Source: Vicinamibacteria bacterium (GTDB lineage Bacteria; Acidobacteriota; Vicinamibacteria; Fen-336). Taken from it: a DNA stretch of 64,000 nt. The stretch spans positions 124,001 through 188,000 of the forward strand of contig DATMML010000015.1 of assembly GCA_035570235.1 (NCBI GenBank), in the 5' to 3' direction. The position numbers were made by a program, and so were the translations under genes. Below the pieces are notes generated by a model. The model had not been told where the DNA came from, did not search any database, and was given only the letters and a program-made list of their open reading frames with translations. Below, one piece after another: positions 1 to 9,416 of the stretch; within the stretch, counting starts at the first letter, position 1; each line of letters starts with the position of its first letter.

Positions 1-84
1 CGCGTCCAGGGAGTGGATGGGCGGATGGTGGTGGCGGACGTGATGCAGAGGGTAGAGGTGCCGATCGACCTCGAGCCGGCCTGA
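1..84 (+). CDS. C-terminal tail of a probable MoxR-family AAA+ ATPase (cut by the window edge)
   Basis: An open frame runs from base 1 to a TGA at 82-84 and encodes 27 residues. The tail has the pattern G-V-x4-V-x-D-V-M-x2-V-x-V-P, which resembles the extreme C-terminus of MoxR ATPases, where a short helix ends in V-P. Downstream are DUF58 and DUF4129-like genes, the usual MoxR partners. No ATPase motif lies inside the window, so the assignment rests on context and a short tail match. The next gene starts 2 nt after the stop. Confidence 0.5.
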   Translation, partial: RVQGVDGRMVVADVMQRVEVPIDLEPA

Positions 85-86
85 CC

Positions 87-1367
87 ATGGATGGAGGGTC
101 GTCGCCCGCCTATCGCCACGTGCTGCTTGCCGCCTGTCCTCTGGCCGGCCTGCTCGGCCTGGCTCTGGGCCTACCCGCCCTGAGGGCCTTCGCCGCCGCC
201 TCCTCCCTTCTTCTTCTCTTCGCTTACGCCCTCCCGCACCGGCGCCTGCGCGGGCTCGCCATCCGCCGCGAGCTCTACCCCAGCGCTTTCGAGGGCGAGG
301 GGGTCGCGGTGTCCCTCGTTCTAGAAAACCACGGGGGAAGGACCGTCCATCTCGTGGAGATTGCGGATAGTTTCGGCCCGGGTCTGGCCCACCGGCAGCT
401 CCTCCTCGAGCCCGGACCCCTGCACGGGCGGTGTAGCCGTCGCCTGACCTACCGAACCTTCTGCTCGCGCTCGTGGGGGATCTATTCCGTGGGGCCCCTC
501 TCCCTCCGCACGGCTGATCCCATGGGGCTCTTCCCGACCCGGCGCTCCATCCTCCAGGTCGAGCCCTTCGCCGTCTACCCCCGGGTCTATCCGGTCGAGG
601 GCATCGAGCGCCTGGGTGGGCGGGCAACCGCCACGCCCCAGCCCACGACCCGGGACCGGTCCGGCCAGAGCCTGGCCTACCTCGGGGTGCGGGACTACCA
701 ACCCGGAGACGAACTGCGGCGGGTGCACTGGCCGGCCACCGCCCACCGGGGCCGCCCGGTCGTTAAGGTGCAGGAAGTCGACCTTGTGCCCTACCTGTCG
801 TTGTTCCTCGATCTCGAGCGCGCCCACCGAGCGGGCACCGGCCTGAAGTCCACCCTCGACTACCTCGTGCGCTCGGCGGCCTCCTTGCTGGCCTCCGCCC
901 TCCGCGTGGGCGACACCGTGCAAGTCTTCGCCGAGGGACGCTCGCCCCTCCTCCTGCCGCCGGGGCAGGGGGACGTCCACCTCGCCCATGGGCTGTGGGA
1001 GTTGATCCGGGCACGGCAGGAAGGGACGGCGTCGCTCTTCGAGCTGGTACTCCGTCACCGCCCGGCCCTTCCTGAGGGTTCCACGGCCGTGCTCCTCCTC
1101 GGGACCATCTCCTTTGCGGACGAGGATCTCGACGAGGTCCTGGAAGCCCTGGCCGCCCGGCGCATCCAGGCGTTCGTCCTGCTCGTGAACAATCACTCGT
1201 TTATCCCCATCGACCATCGGGTGCTGCCCCGAGAGCAGGCGGAGGAGCGGACGCGTGAGCTTCTGGCCCTCCTTCGCCACCGGGGCGTGGCGGGGACGGT
1301 GCTGAGCGCGGAGGATGACTTGGAGGAGGCCTTGGGACGAGTGGACAGCCTGGGGATGCCGGCGTGA
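87..1367 (+). CDS. DUF58 domain protein
   Basis: 426 residues. Two N-terminal hydrophobic segments (about residues 10-50) anchor the protein. The DUF58 signature follows at about residues 200-230: G-V-R-D-Y-x-P-G-D-E-L-R-x-V-H-W, then A-x-R-G-x-P-V-V-K. The remainder has the VWA-like fold typical of the family. DUF58 proteins usually accompany a MoxR ATPase and are thought to help assemble or regulate secreted or membrane complexes; the exact role is unknown. The ATG lies 2 nt after the preceding stop, and the last codons overlap the GTG start of the next gene (GTGA), so the genes are probably translationally coupled. Confidence 0.9.
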   Translation: MDGGSSPAYRHVLLAACPLAGLLGLALGLPALRAFAAASSLLLLFAYALPHRRLRGLAIRRELYPSAFEGEGVAVSLVLENHGGRTVHLVEIADSFGPGLAHRQLLLEPGPLHGRCSRRLTYRTFCSRSWGIYSVGPLSLRTADPMGLFPTRRSILQVEPFAVYPRVYPVEGIERLGGRATATPQPTTRDRSGQSLAYLGVRDYQPGDELRRVHWPATAHRGRPVVKVQEVDLVPYLSLFLDLERAHRAGTGLKSTLDYLVRSAASLLASALRVGDTVQVFAEGRSPLLLPPGQGDVHLAHGLWELIRARQEGTASLFELVLRHRPALPEGSTAVLLLGTISFADEDLDEVLEALAARRIQAFVLLVNNHSFIPIDHRVLPREQAEERTRELLALLRHRGVAGTVLSAEDDLEEALGRVDSLGMPA

Positions 1368-2530
1368 GCGCGCCCCGCCCCCCGGCGGCGGGGGCTGCCT
1401 TGGCCTCCGCCCGCTCCCTGGCTCTCTACGGGCTTTCCCTGAGCGCGGGGGCGGGCGTGGCCCTCGCCTGGCCGGGGCACGGAGACCCAACCCTGGGGCT
1501 CGCGGGGGCGGCCCTGGGCCTGGCCGCAGCCCAGGTCCTGGGGGACGGACTCTCCCCGTGGCTGGAGGGAACTCTGGGGCCCCGCGCGCGCCTCAAGGCG
1601 CGCTCCTGGGCAGGCGTGCTGTACACCGGCATCGCCCTCCTCGGTCTGGCCGTCGTCGTCGTAGAGCCTAGACTGCTGCGTCCGGCAGGCACCCTTTTTC
1701 TTCTCTTGCAGGGGTTGTTCCTCCTCGGCGGGCCTCCCTTCGGGGGTTCGGTCCTGGCCGTGGCCAACGCCCTCGTGCTCGTGTTCCTGGTTTCCTTCCG
1801 CGGGGGGCTGGTCGCCGCCGCCTGCGTCACGGGTTCGCTGGGCCTGCTCGTCTTTTTCCTGACCCTCGACCACTACACACGCCAGCTCTCCTGGTATCCC
1901 CACCGGGATGTCTTCTTGACGGGGGCGGCCCTGCGCCAGGCCGCAGCCGTAGCCGCGCCCCTGGTGCTGGGCCTTTCCCTTTTCTTTGCCCTCTACCCAC
2001 CCGCGTCCTACGCGCGCCTCCCCCTCCCGGACACCGACTCCGCGGCGCGGTCGGAGCAAGTGGCCAAGGCCTACCGCCGCCTTCTCCTGCTCGCGATCGC
2101 GGGCGGAGGGTGTGTTCTTCTCGCGACCCGGCTTTTCCGGCGGGGTCCGAGGGAAGAGCCGCCCCGGGAGGAGCTGGTGGAGCCCCAGCGCGGCCAGGAG
2201 GAGACCCTCCCGAGACCGCCCCACCGCCGTCGACTCTACCTGGGCACGCGGGGCCGCATCGTGCGTGCCTACCTGCGCGTCCTTTCCCAGGGCCCTCGCT
2301 TGGGCCTCCGTCTCCGGCCGAGCCTGACCCCCCGGCAGATCGCGGCCTACCTTCGTTACCCGGCGGCGGCGGTGGCAACCCTCACAACCCTCTTCCTGGA
2401 GGCCCGTTACGGTCCGGAAGAACCCGTAGAGACGGAGGCCCGCGCGGCCGAAGCAGCGGCCGGGAGCATCCTGGCCCGACCACGCTCCGCCGCGGTCGCT
2501 CGCCGCGCGGTGCCCGAAGCCGGGGGTTGA
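1364..2530 (+). CDS. Multi-pass membrane protein with a DUF4129-like C-terminus
   Basis: 388 residues from a GTG that overlaps the DUF58 stop. The first two-thirds hold about seven hydrophobic segments. The C-terminal soluble part (about residues 280-350) has the DUF4129 layout: an amphipathic helix, an R-x-S-L-T-P-R-Q-I motif and a final L-F-L-E-A-R-Y-G-P segment. In MoxR/DUF58 operons the corresponding protein often also carries a transglutaminase domain (TgpA-like); I see none here. The final 30 residues are alanine-rich and low in complexity. Membrane location is clear; the function is not known. Confidence 0.7.
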   Translation: MSAPRPPAAGAALASARSLALYGLSLSAGAGVALAWPGHGDPTLGLAGAALGLAAAQVLGDGLSPWLEGTLGPRARLKARSWAGVLYTGIALLGLAVVVVEPRLLRPAGTLFLLLQGLFLLGGPPFGGSVLAVANALVLVFLVSFRGGLVAAACVTGSLGLLVFFLTLDHYTRQLSWYPHRDVFLTGAALRQAAAVAAPLVLGLSLFFALYPPASYARLPLPDTDSAARSEQVAKAYRRLLLLAIAGGGCVLLATRLFRRGPREEPPREELVEPQRGQEETLPRPPHRRRLYLGTRGRIVRAYLRVLSQGPRLGLRLRPSLTPRQIAAYLRYPAAAVATLTTLFLEARYGPEEPVETEARAAEAAAGSILARPRSAAVARRAVPEAGG

Positions 2531-2535
2531 GGGCT

Positions 2536-4077
2536 ATGGACTTCGATCGGCTGGTCGACTTGGTCGATCGCGTCCGATCCACCACAAAAAAGACAGAGAA
2601 GGTCTCGCTTCTCGCCGAGTTTCTCCGCCAGACGGAGGGGAGAGAGACCGCGCTCGCGACGCTCTATCTCTCGGGCGACCTCCCCCAGGGCCGGATCGGC
2701 ATCGGCTGGAAGATGGTGCAGGCCGCGATGACCGAGCAGCCCCCCTCCGGACCCCCCCAAACCCTGCTCGACGTGGACCGGGCCTTGGGCGCGATCGCGG
2801 CCGAGGAGGGCCCGGGCTCCTCCGAGCGCAAGATCCGAGGTCTCCGGGCCCTTCTGGAGCGAGCCGACGCCCGAGGCCGCCGCCTGTTGGCCGGGCTACT
2901 CATGGGGGAGCTCAGGCAGGGAGCGCTCGAGGGGCTCGTGAAAGAGGCGGTCGCCCAGGCCGCCCGTCTTCCCCCGGCGGACGTCCGGCAGGCCGCCATG
3001 TTCTCGGGCAACCTCGGGGAGGTGGCGCGGGCCGCCCTAGAGGAGGGGGCGGCCGGCCTCTCCCGGTTCTCGCTCCGGCTCCTCTCGCCGGTGGCACCCA
3101 TGCTCGCCCACACCGCGGACGACGTGGGCGAGGCCCTCGAACGGCTGGGGGAGGCAGCCTTCGAGTACAAGCTGGACGGGGCCCGGATCCAGCTCCACAG
3201 GGCGGGGGACGACGTCCGGGTCTTCACCCGTCAGCTCCAAGATGTCACGCCGCGGGTGGGGGAAGTCGTGGCCTGGGCCCGGGCCCTCCCCACCCGGGGC
3301 ATCGTGCTGGAAGGGGAGACCATATCCCTAAGGCCCGAGGGAAAACCGCAACCCTTCCAGGTCACCATGCGGCGGCTGGGCCGGTCGAAGGGGGTGGAGG
3401 CGGCCCGTCAAGAGCTCCCGCTCTCTTCGTTCTTCTTCGACTGCCTATACCTGGAGGGCGAGGGTCCGCTCGTCGCGCTCCCCTACGCGGAACGGGCGGA
3501 GCGTCTCCAGCGCATGATCCCCTCCGCATCCCTCCTGCCCCGCATTGTTACGGGCCGCCCGGAAGTGGCCCAGCAGTTCATGCGCCAGGCTCTGGAGGCG
3601 GGGCACGAAGGGCTCATGGCCAAATCGCTGACCGCTCCCTACACCGCCGGCCAACGCGGCTTCCACTGGCTCAAGCTCAAATCCGCGCGGACGCTCGACC
3701 TCGTAGTTCTGGCCGTGGAGTGGGGGAGCGGCCGTCGGAAAGGCTGGCTCTCCAACTTGCACCTGGGAGCACGCGATTCCGCGAGCGGCCAGTTCGTCAT
3801 GCTCGGGAAGACGTTCAAGGGGCTCACCGACGCGAGCCTCAAATGGCAGACGGAGAAACTCCTCTCCCTGGAAGTGGGACGGGATGACTGGACGATCTAT
3901 GTGCGCCCGGAGCTGGTGGTGGAGATCGCGTTCAGCGATGTCCAGGAGTCGCCTCGGTATCCCGCCGGTCTCGCCCTGCGCTTCGCGCGCGTGAAGCGCT
4001 ACCGTCCTGACAAGTCGGCCCAGGAAGCCGATACCATCCAAACCGTCGCCGAGATCTTCCGCCAGCAGCGGGCCTGA
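2536..4077 (+). CDS. ATP-dependent DNA ligase
   Basis: 513 residues from the ATG at 2536, 5 nt after the previous stop. A longer upstream frame is only a shadow of the membrane-protein gene. Motif I is E-Y-K-L-D-G-A-R, with Lys212 as the AMP-accepting residue. Motif III is F-F-D-C-L-Y, motif IV G-L-M-A-K-S and motif V H-W-L-K-L-K, followed by an OB-fold domain. An N-terminal helical DNA-binding domain occupies residues 1-190. The size and order match the roughly 510-residue ligase of archaea and of mycobacterial LigB, not the short LigD or phage forms. It would seal nicks using ATP in addition to the essential NAD-dependent ligase. No Ku or LigD partner lies nearby. Confidence 0.93.
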   Translation: MDFDRLVDLVDRVRSTTKKTEKVSLLAEFLRQTEGRETALATLYLSGDLPQGRIGIGWKMVQAAMTEQPPSGPPQTLLDVDRALGAIAAEEGPGSSERKIRGLRALLERADARGRRLLAGLLMGELRQGALEGLVKEAVAQAARLPPADVRQAAMFSGNLGEVARAALEEGAAGLSRFSLRLLSPVAPMLAHTADDVGEALERLGEAAFEYKLDGARIQLHRAGDDVRVFTRQLQDVTPRVGEVVAWARALPTRGIVLEGETISLRPEGKPQPFQVTMRRLGRSKGVEAARQELPLSSFFFDCLYLEGEGPLVALPYAERAERLQRMIPSASLLPRIVTGRPEVAQQFMRQALEAGHEGLMAKSLTAPYTAGQRGFHWLKLKSARTLDLVVLAVEWGSGRRKGWLSNLHLGARDSASGQFVMLGKTFKGLTDASLKWQTEKLLSLEVGRDDWTIYVRPELVVEIAFSDVQESPRYPAGLALRFARVKRYRPDKSAQEADTIQTVAEIFRQQRA

Positions 4078-4216
4078 GGGCGCGCCCGTCGACCGCTCTC
4101 CCGCGGGCCGGGCGTCCAATGGCCAAGGAGCGGGCGCAGCGGGGAGGGGCCGGTTGACCGCACTGGAGGAAGGGCGTAGGTTTCCCCCCGACCGAGGAGG
4201 GAGCCCCAAGATCGCC

Positions 4217-5908
4217 ATGGAGATATTGGACCCAGGTAAGGCCTACGACGTCTGCATTGTCGGCTCGGGAGCCGGCGGGGGGATGGCGGCCAAGGTACTG
4301 ACGGAGGCGGGGGCGGACACGGTTCTGCTGGAAGCGGGGCCCTGGTGGGACGTCGAAAAGGACGGGGCGATGTTCAAGTGGCCGTACGAATCGCCGCGCC
4401 GGGGAGCGGGCCACCGCTTGAAAGGCTTCGGAGAGTTCGACGGGAGCATCGGAGGCTGGGACCTGGAGGGCGAGCCGTTCACGACCGCTAAGGGCAGCTC
4501 GTTCATGTGGTGGCGCAGCCGCATGCTGGGCGGGCGCACGAACCACTGGGGGCGCATCTCCTTGCGCTTCGGTCCCTACGACTTCAAGGGCCGGAGCCGC
4601 GACGGGCTCGGCGACGACTGGCCCATCTCTTACGAAGAGCTCAAGCCCTTCTATGACAAGTTGGACCGGCTGGTGGGCATCTTCGGCTCCCAGGAGAATC
4701 TCCCCAACGAGCCGGACGGCGTCTTTCTTCCCCCGCCCGCGCCGCGCTGCTACGAGCTTCTGGTCAAGCGCGCTTGCGACGACCTCAAGATCACCTGCAT
4801 CCCGTCCCGGCTCTCCATCCTCACCCGGCCGCTCAACGGCCGGGAAGCCTGCCACTATTGCGGACAGTGCAACCGTGGATGCTCCACGCACTCCAACTTC
4901 TCCACCCCCTCCGTCCTCCTGCCCCCCGCGCTCAAGACCGGCCGGCTCAAGATCGTGACCGGGGCCATGGCGCGGGAGGTGCTGAGCAATTCCGAGGGCC
5001 GGGCCACCGGCATCTCCTACATCGACACCGCCACCGGACGCGAGAAGCAGGTCCGGGCCCGCATCGTGGTACTCGCCGCCAGTGCCTGCGAGTCGGCCCG
5101 CCTCCTCCTCAACTCGAAGTCGTCGCGTTTCCCGGACGGTCTGGCCAACGGCAGCGGCGCCGTCGGTCGCTACCTGACCGACACCACCGGCACCGAGGTG
5201 GTGGGGCACTTTCCGCAGCTCATGGACGGGCTCCCCCACAACGACGACGGCACGGGGGGCATGCATCTCTTCATGCCCTGGTGGTTGGACAACCGGAAGC
5301 TGGATTTTCCCCGCGGTTACCACGTCGAATTCTGGGGTGGCCGGGGCGTCCCCAGCTACGGGTTCATGCACAACATCCACAAGATGAGCGGGGGGGGGTA
5401 CGGCCGGTCGCTGAAGGCCGACTACCGCAAGTTCTACGCTTCCACCATTGGCTTCTCCGGCCGCGGGGAGATGATCCCCAATAAGGACTCCTTTTGCGAG
5501 ATCGACCCCGACGTGGTCGACCGCTGGGGGATCCCGGTGCTGCGGTTCCATTGGAAGTGGTCAGACTACGAGCTCAACCAGGTCAAACACATGCAGGAGA
5601 CGTTCCGGCTCATCGTCGACAAGTTGGGTGGCAAGGCCCTGAGCAAGATGCCGGACCGGGAGGAGGAGTACGGGATTTCCAAAGGGGGACAGATCATCCA
5701 CGAGGTCGGGACAACGCGGATGGGCGACAGCCCGCGCACGTCCGTGCTCAACAAGTACTGCCAAGCCCATGAAGTCCCAAACCTTTTCGTGGCCGACGGG
5801 GGTCCCTTCGTCAACAACGCGGACAAGAACGTCACTTGGACCATCCTCGCTCTGGCCATGCGGACCTGCGAGTACATCGCGGAGGAGAGGCGGAAGGGAA
5901 CGCTTTAA
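4217..5908 (+). CDS. GMC-family FAD-dependent sugar dehydrogenase, large subunit
   Basis: 563 residues. The Rossmann motif V-G-S-G-A-G-G-G (residues 13-20) binds FAD. The motif G-G-R-T-N-H-W places His110 where pyranose-2-oxidase attaches FAD covalently. Cys212, Cys215, Cys218 and Cys222 form a CxxCxxCxxxC cluster, comparable to the Fe-S-binding cysteines of FAD-glucose dehydrogenase. The C-terminal H-E-V-G-T-T-R-M-G and N-V-T-W segments supply the active site. There is no signal peptide. The next gene has a Tat signal, so I infer co-export as a folded complex. No cytochrome c subunit is present. The ATG at 4217 follows GAGGAGGGAG at about 4193-4203; an in-frame TTG at 4154 is less likely. 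Confidence 0.88.
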   Translation: MEILDPGKAYDVCIVGSGAGGGMAAKVLTEAGADTVLLEAGPWWDVEKDGAMFKWPYESPRRGAGHRLKGFGEFDGSIGGWDLEGEPFTTAKGSSFMWWRSRMLGGRTNHWGRISLRFGPYDFKGRSRDGLGDDWPISYEELKPFYDKLDRLVGIFGSQENLPNEPDGVFLPPPAPRCYELLVKRACDDLKITCIPSRLSILTRPLNGREACHYCGQCNRGCSTHSNFSTPSVLLPPALKTGRLKIVTGAMAREVLSNSEGRATGISYIDTATGREKQVRARIVVLAASACESARLLLNSKSSRFPDGLANGSGAVGRYLTDTTGTEVVGHFPQLMDGLPHNDDGTGGMHLFMPWWLDNRKLDFPRGYHVEFWGGRGVPSYGFMHNIHKMSGGGYGRSLKADYRKFYASTIGFSGRGEMIPNKDSFCEIDPDVVDRWGIPVLRFHWKWSDYELNQVKHMQETFRLIVDKLGGKALSKMPDREEEYGISKGGQIIHEVGTTRMGDSPRTSVLNKYCQAHEVPNLFVADGGPFVNNADKNVTWTILALAMRTCEYIAEERRKGTL

Positions 5909-5922
5909 GGGAGCAGAGACAG

Positions 5923-6549
5923 ATGGCCGAGATCGGACGCCGGGGACTGCTGAAGATGCTGGGGGTCGTACCCGTGGCCGCCGCCCTGCCCGTGGCTCGG
6001 GCGGAGGTCCCGCCCGCCGCTCCCCGCGCCCGGGAGGCGAAGGCCCGAGCGGGCGCTTTCCCGCCAAAATTCTTCACCACCCGCGAATACGCCACCGTGC
6101 GGGTGCTCGCGGACGCCGTGATCCCCCGCGACGAGCGCTCGGGAAGCGCCTCCGACGCCTTGGTGCCCGAGTTCATGGACTTCATCATGATCGATCCCAT
6201 GGCCAACGACCGTGAGCGCGAGCGGCGGCAGACCGCGATGCGGGGCGGCCTGGCCTGGCTGGACGCGGAGTGCGGGCGGCGCTTCGCCAAGGCCTTCCTC
6301 GAGTGCAGCGAGGGGGAGCGGGCGCAGGTGCTGGACGATATCGCCTGGCCAGAGAAGGCCCGCCCGGAGATGAGCCACGGCGTGAAATTCTTCAACGACT
6401 TCCGCGACCTCACCGCTTCCGGCTTCTGGAGCAGCCGCATGGGGGTCGAGGACCTCCAGTACCAGGGCAACACGGTCGTCGTGGACTGGACGGGGTGCCC
6501 CCCGGAAGTGCTCAAGAGGCTCGGACTCTCGCCCGCAACCAAGCCCTGA
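5923..6549 (+). CDS. Gluconate 2-dehydrogenase subunit 3 family protein (Tat-exported small subunit)
   Basis: 208 residues. The N-terminus has a twin-arginine signal: G-R-R-G-L-L-K, a hydrophobic stretch and A-R-A near residue 27. The mature part has the subunit-3 pattern F-F-T[18 protein letters not shown] at about residues 46-70. In FAD-glucose and gluconate dehydrogenases this gamma subunit carries the only Tat signal and takes the catalytic flavoprotein with it to the periplasm. It starts 14 nt after the GMC stop, with GGGAGCAGAG upstream. A frame opening at 5836 inside the GMC gene is an artefact; the Tat motif fixes the start at 5923. Confidence 0.88.
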   Translation: MAEIGRRGLLKMLGVVPVAAALPVARAEVPPAAPRAREAKARAGAFPPKFFTTREYATVRVLADAVIPRDERSGSASDALVPEFMDFIMIDPMANDRERERRQTAMRGGLAWLDAECGRRFAKAFLECSEGERAQVLDDIAWPEKARPEMSHGVKFFNDFRDLTASGFWSSRMGVEDLQYQGNTVVVDWTGCPPEVLKRLGLSPATKP

Positions 6550-6578
6550 AGCGGCGACGGCTACGAAAGAGGCCCCCC

Positions 6579-7703
6579 ATGCCAGAGGTGAACGTCGCCC
6601 TCATCGGCTACGCCTTCATGGGGCGGGCCCACAGCAACGCCTATCGCCAGGTCGGTCCTTTCCTCAACCCCCGGCTCAAGCCGCGGCTCAAGGTCCTGTG
6701 CGGCCGGAACGCCCGGGCGGTGGGGGAGGCGGCCCGTCGGCTGGGCTGGGAGGAGACCGCTACCGACTGGCGCCAGGTGGTGAACCGCAAGGACATCCAC
6801 CTCGTTGACGTGAGCACGCCTGGAGACAGTCACGCCGAGATCGCGATCGCGGCCGCGCGCGCGGGAAAAGCCGTCTTGTGCGAGAAGCCTCTGGCCAACA
6901 CCCTCAAGGACGCCAAGGCCATGCTGGCGGCGGTTCGAAAGGCTGGCGTCGTCCACATGGTGTGCCACAACTACCGCCGCGTCCCCGCCGTGCAGCTCGC
7001 CCAAAAGCTCATCGAGCAGGGCCAGCTCGGCGAGATCCGCCATTTCCGCGCTACCTATCTCCAAGACTGGATCGTCGATCCCTCATTTCCCCTCGTCTGG
7101 CGCTTGCGCAAGGAGCGGGCGGGCTCGGGGGCTCTGGGTGACCTCGCATCGCATGCCGTGGATCTCGCCCGCTTTCTGGTCGGGGAGATCACGGAGGTGG
7201 CGGCGGCCCTGCGCACCTTCATCAAGGAGCGCCCGTTGCCCGAGAACCCCAAGAGGCGAGGGCGGGTCAGCGTCGACGATGCCGCGGCCGCGGTGGTCCA
7301 CTTCGCGGGGGGTGCTCTGGGGACCATCGAGGCCAGCCGTATGGCGCCCGGCCGCCGTAACTACAACCGGTTCGAGGTCAACGGAAGCCTAGGCAGCGTG
7401 GTCTTCGATCTTGAGCGCCTGAACGAGTTGCAGGTCTTCCTGCGCTCCGACGCGGGCGCCATCCAGGGCTTCCACGACGTGATCGTCACCGACTCCGCGC
7501 ACCACCCGTACATCAAGGCCTGGTGGCCGCCCGGCCACCTCATCGGCTACGAGCACACCTTCACCCACACCGTCTACGACTTGCTGGAGGCGATCGCGGA
7601 CGCGAGAGTACCCCGCCCCAGCTTCGAGGACGGCGTGATCAACCAAACGGTGCTCGAAGCCATGGAGAAGGCCGCGCGGATGCGGCGCTGGGTGACCGTT
7701 TAG
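6579..7703 (+). CDS. Gfo/Idh/MocA-family oxidoreductase (cytoplasmic)
   Basis: 374 residues. The N-terminal NAD(P)-binding fold begins [12 protein letters not shown]. The family hallmark E-K-P lies at about residue 108 in L-C-E-K-P-L-A-N. The C-terminal alpha/beta domain includes the L-x-D-L-x-S-H-x-V-D segment common in sugar and inositol dehydrogenases. There is no signal peptide, so the enzyme should act in the cytoplasm. It lies 29 nt after the small-subunit gene on the same strand. In related 3-keto-sugar clusters such enzymes interconvert 3-keto and hydroxy sugars; that role is inferred from context. The substrate is not known. Confidence 0.9.
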   Translation: MPEVNVALIGYAFMGRAHSNAYRQVGPFLNPRLKPRLKVLCGRNARAVGEAARRLGWEETATDWRQVVNRKDIHLVDVSTPGDSHAEIAIAAARAGKAVLCEKPLANTLKDAKAMLAAVRKAGVVHMVCHNYRRVPAVQLAQKLIEQGQLGEIRHFRATYLQDWIVDPSFPLVWRLRKERAGSGALGDLASHAVDLARFLVGEITEVAAALRTFIKERPLPENPKRRGRVSVDDAAAAVVHFAGGALGTIEASRMAPGRRNYNRFEVNGSLGSVVFDLERLNELQVFLRSDAGAIQGFHDVIVTDSAHHPYIKAWWPPGHLIGYEHTFTHTVYDLLEAIADARVPRPSFEDGVINQTVLEAMEKAARMRRWVTV

Positions 7704-7707
7704 GCCT

Positions 7708-8493
7708 CTACGGCCTCTCCTCCGGCAATTCTCGGAGCCAGATGTTGCGGTAGCGGACGGGGTTGCCGTGCTCCTGGAGCATGAGCGGGAGCCTGTCTGG
7801 ATGGGGCCCGTACGGCGGCCGCGCCTTGTGCGCCGTGGGCCCCGTGAGCTCGGTGGCGTGCTGCACGACCACACCGTTGTGGAACACCGTGACCCGCGCT
7901 GGGCGGCGCAGCGCGCCGGTGACCGCGAAGCGTGGGCCCTCGAAAACGATGTCGTAGCTCTGCCACTGGCCGGGCCGACGGGAAGCGTTCACGAGCGGCG
8001 GGGTCTGCCCGTAGACGGCGGCCGCTTGACCGTCCGCGTAGGTGGGGTTCTCATACGAATCGAGAACCTGGATTTCGTACCGCCCCATCAGGAAGACCCC
8101 GCTGTTCCCCCGCCCTTGGCCATCGCCCGCCACCGAAGCGGGCGTCGCCCATTCCACGTGGACCTGGCAATCCCCGAACGCCTGCTCGGTCACGATGCCC
8201 CCCACGCCCTTGACCACTTCCGTGTAACCGTTCTCAACCTTCCAGCCTGCGGGACCTTCCTTTTCCGAACGCCACCGGGAGAGGTCCTTCCCGTCGAAGA
8301 GCACGATGGCATCGGAAGGCGGTCGCCCAGGAAGTTCGGGCGTCCCGGGTGTTCCCGGATCGACCACCGCGGGCAGGGGCCGCTTCGGGTCGTGAATCTC
8401 CCACTGTCGCGGCGGGCCCTGTTCCGCCGCGGCGACGACAGCACTCAGGGCCAGAATGAAAGAGGCGCGGTGGGCACTCGCGGTGAAGCTCAT
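7708..8493 (-). CDS. DUF1080 (3-keto-disaccharide hydrolase-like) secreted protein
   Basis: 261 residues with an N-terminal signal peptide (about residues 1-23). The jelly-roll DUF1080 domain begins at I-V-L-F-D-G-K-D-L-S-R-W (about residue 62). It contains G-N-S-G-V-F-L-M-G-R-Y-E-I-Q-V-L-D-S and ends in Y-R-N-I-W-L-R. DUF1080 proteins studied elsewhere hydrolyse 3-keto-O-glycosides. The position next to a GMC sugar dehydrogenase and a Gfo/Idh enzyme fits that activity. The gene converges on the Gfo/Idh gene with only 4 nt between the stops and no T-tract terminator. It probably shares an operon with the upstream isomerase gene, 50 nt away. Confidence 0.85.
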   Translation of the reverse strand: MSFTASAHRASFILALSAVVAAAEQGPPRQWEIHDPKRPLPAVVDPGTPGTPELPGRPPSDAIVLFDGKDLSRWRSEKEGPAGWKVENGYTEVVKGVGGIVTEQAFGDCQVHVEWATPASVAGDGQGRGNSGVFLMGRYEIQVLDSYENPTYADGQAAAVYGQTPPLVNASRRPGQWQSYDIVFEGPRFAVTGALRRPARVTVFHNGVVVQHATELTGPTAHKARPPYGPHPDRLPLMLQEHGNPVRYRNIWLRELPEERP

Positions 8494-8543
8494 GTCGGCG
8501 GCACTCCTTTCCTATGTGGCGCGCGGGCGGGGTCGGCCCGCTT

Positions 8544-9416
8544 CTAGGTCTTCTCCTCCAGGGCCCGCCGGAAGTACTGCAGGGCGTGCCGGACACCCTC
8601 CGTCGGGTCGCTCTCCTCGATCTCGTACTCGAGATTGGCGCCATAGCGGAAGTGGACTTCCTTCAGGACCCGTGCGATCTCCCGCAGGGGCGTGGCGCCC
8701 TCCCCGAAGCGACGGTAGCTGTGCGCGGGGTCCCGATCCCGATCCTTGATGTGGAGGCTCACGATGCGGTCATGGTGCTCCCGGAGGTAAGCCACGGGGT
8801 CGTGCCCCGCCGCGTAGAAGTGCCCCACGTCCAGGTTGATGGCCAGGAAGCGGGAGCGCCCGGCCAGCGCTTCCGCGAAGTCATCGGGGCCTTCGAACTC
8901 CTGCTTGCGGTCCCCCTTGAACCAAGGGTCGCCAAACCAGTGGTTGTGAAGACCCAGGTAGACCTCGTGCTTGCGGCACCACTGGTCCAGGCGCGGCACG
9001 AGGCTCTTGCGCACGGAAGCCGTCATCACCTTCGTGCCCAGCCGCTTCGCCCCCTGGAAGCCCCGCTCGAGTTGCTCATCGGTGGAGTCGGGGGAGAAGT
9101 TCACGCAATAGGCGCTCACGGTGATCCCCGCCGAATCGAGCTTCTGGCGGGCAGCGTCGAAGTCGGCGTCGCTGGCCTTGGCCGGGTCGAGGTGCCCCTG
9201 CCACAGCTCGAGGCTGCTGATACCCACGGATCTCATGGCCCCGATCATGCGGTCCAGCCCGAAAGCGCGGAAGGTGTAGCTTTGGACCCCGACCTTTATG
9301 CCCCCGAACACCGACGGCGGGATCTTGCCCGCCTCCGCGCGGGCTCGGGGCAAGAAGAGGCCGGCTGAGGCCCCCGCCAACCCGGCCGAGAACGCACGAC
9401 GCGTGACTTTAGTCAT
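8544..9416 (-). CDS. Sugar phosphate isomerase/epimerase-like TIM barrel, Tat-exported
   Basis: 290 residues. A Tat signal (T-R-R-A-F-S-A-G, then a hydrophobic stretch to A-R-A) fixes the start at the ATG at 9416; a much longer upstream frame is spurious. The xylose-isomerase-like barrel shows the expected metal and substrate motifs: G-L-H-N-H-W, N-L-D-V-G-H-F-Y, L-H-I-K-D-R-D and a C-terminal E-Y-E-I-E. Export and clustering with DUF1080 and GMC genes suggest action on an oxidised sugar, for example C-glycoside or 3-keto-sugar cleavage or epimerisation, rather than on a sugar phosphate. The exact reaction cannot be read from the sequence. Confidence 0.82.
   Translation of the reverse strand: MTKVTRRAFSAGLAGASAGLFLPRARAEAGKIPPSVFGGIKVGVQSYTFRAFGLDRMIGAMRSVGISSLELWQGHLDPAKASDADFDAARQKLDSAGITVSAYCVNFSPDSTDEQLERGFQGAKRLGTKVMTASVRKSLVPRLDQWCRKHEVYLGLHNHWFGDPWFKGDRKQEFEGPDDFAEALAGRSRFLAINLDVGHFYAAGHDPVAYLREHHDRIVSLHIKDRDRDPAHSYRRFGEGATPLREIARVLKEVHFRYGANLEYEIEESDPTEGVRHALQYFRRALEEKT

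Noticed and set aside
2110-2535. In-frame upstream extension of the DNA ligase
   Set aside because: The extension is Pro/Arg/Gly-rich shadow of the membrane-protein gene; the family start is at 2536.
4154-4216. TTG start for the GMC protein 21 codons upstream
   Set aside because: The ATG at 4217 with a GA-rich ribosome binding site gives the expected N-terminus next to the Rossmann motif.
3932-5551. 539-codon open frame antisense to the GMC gene
   Set aside because: No motif and no ribosome binding site; GMC motifs lie on the plus strand.
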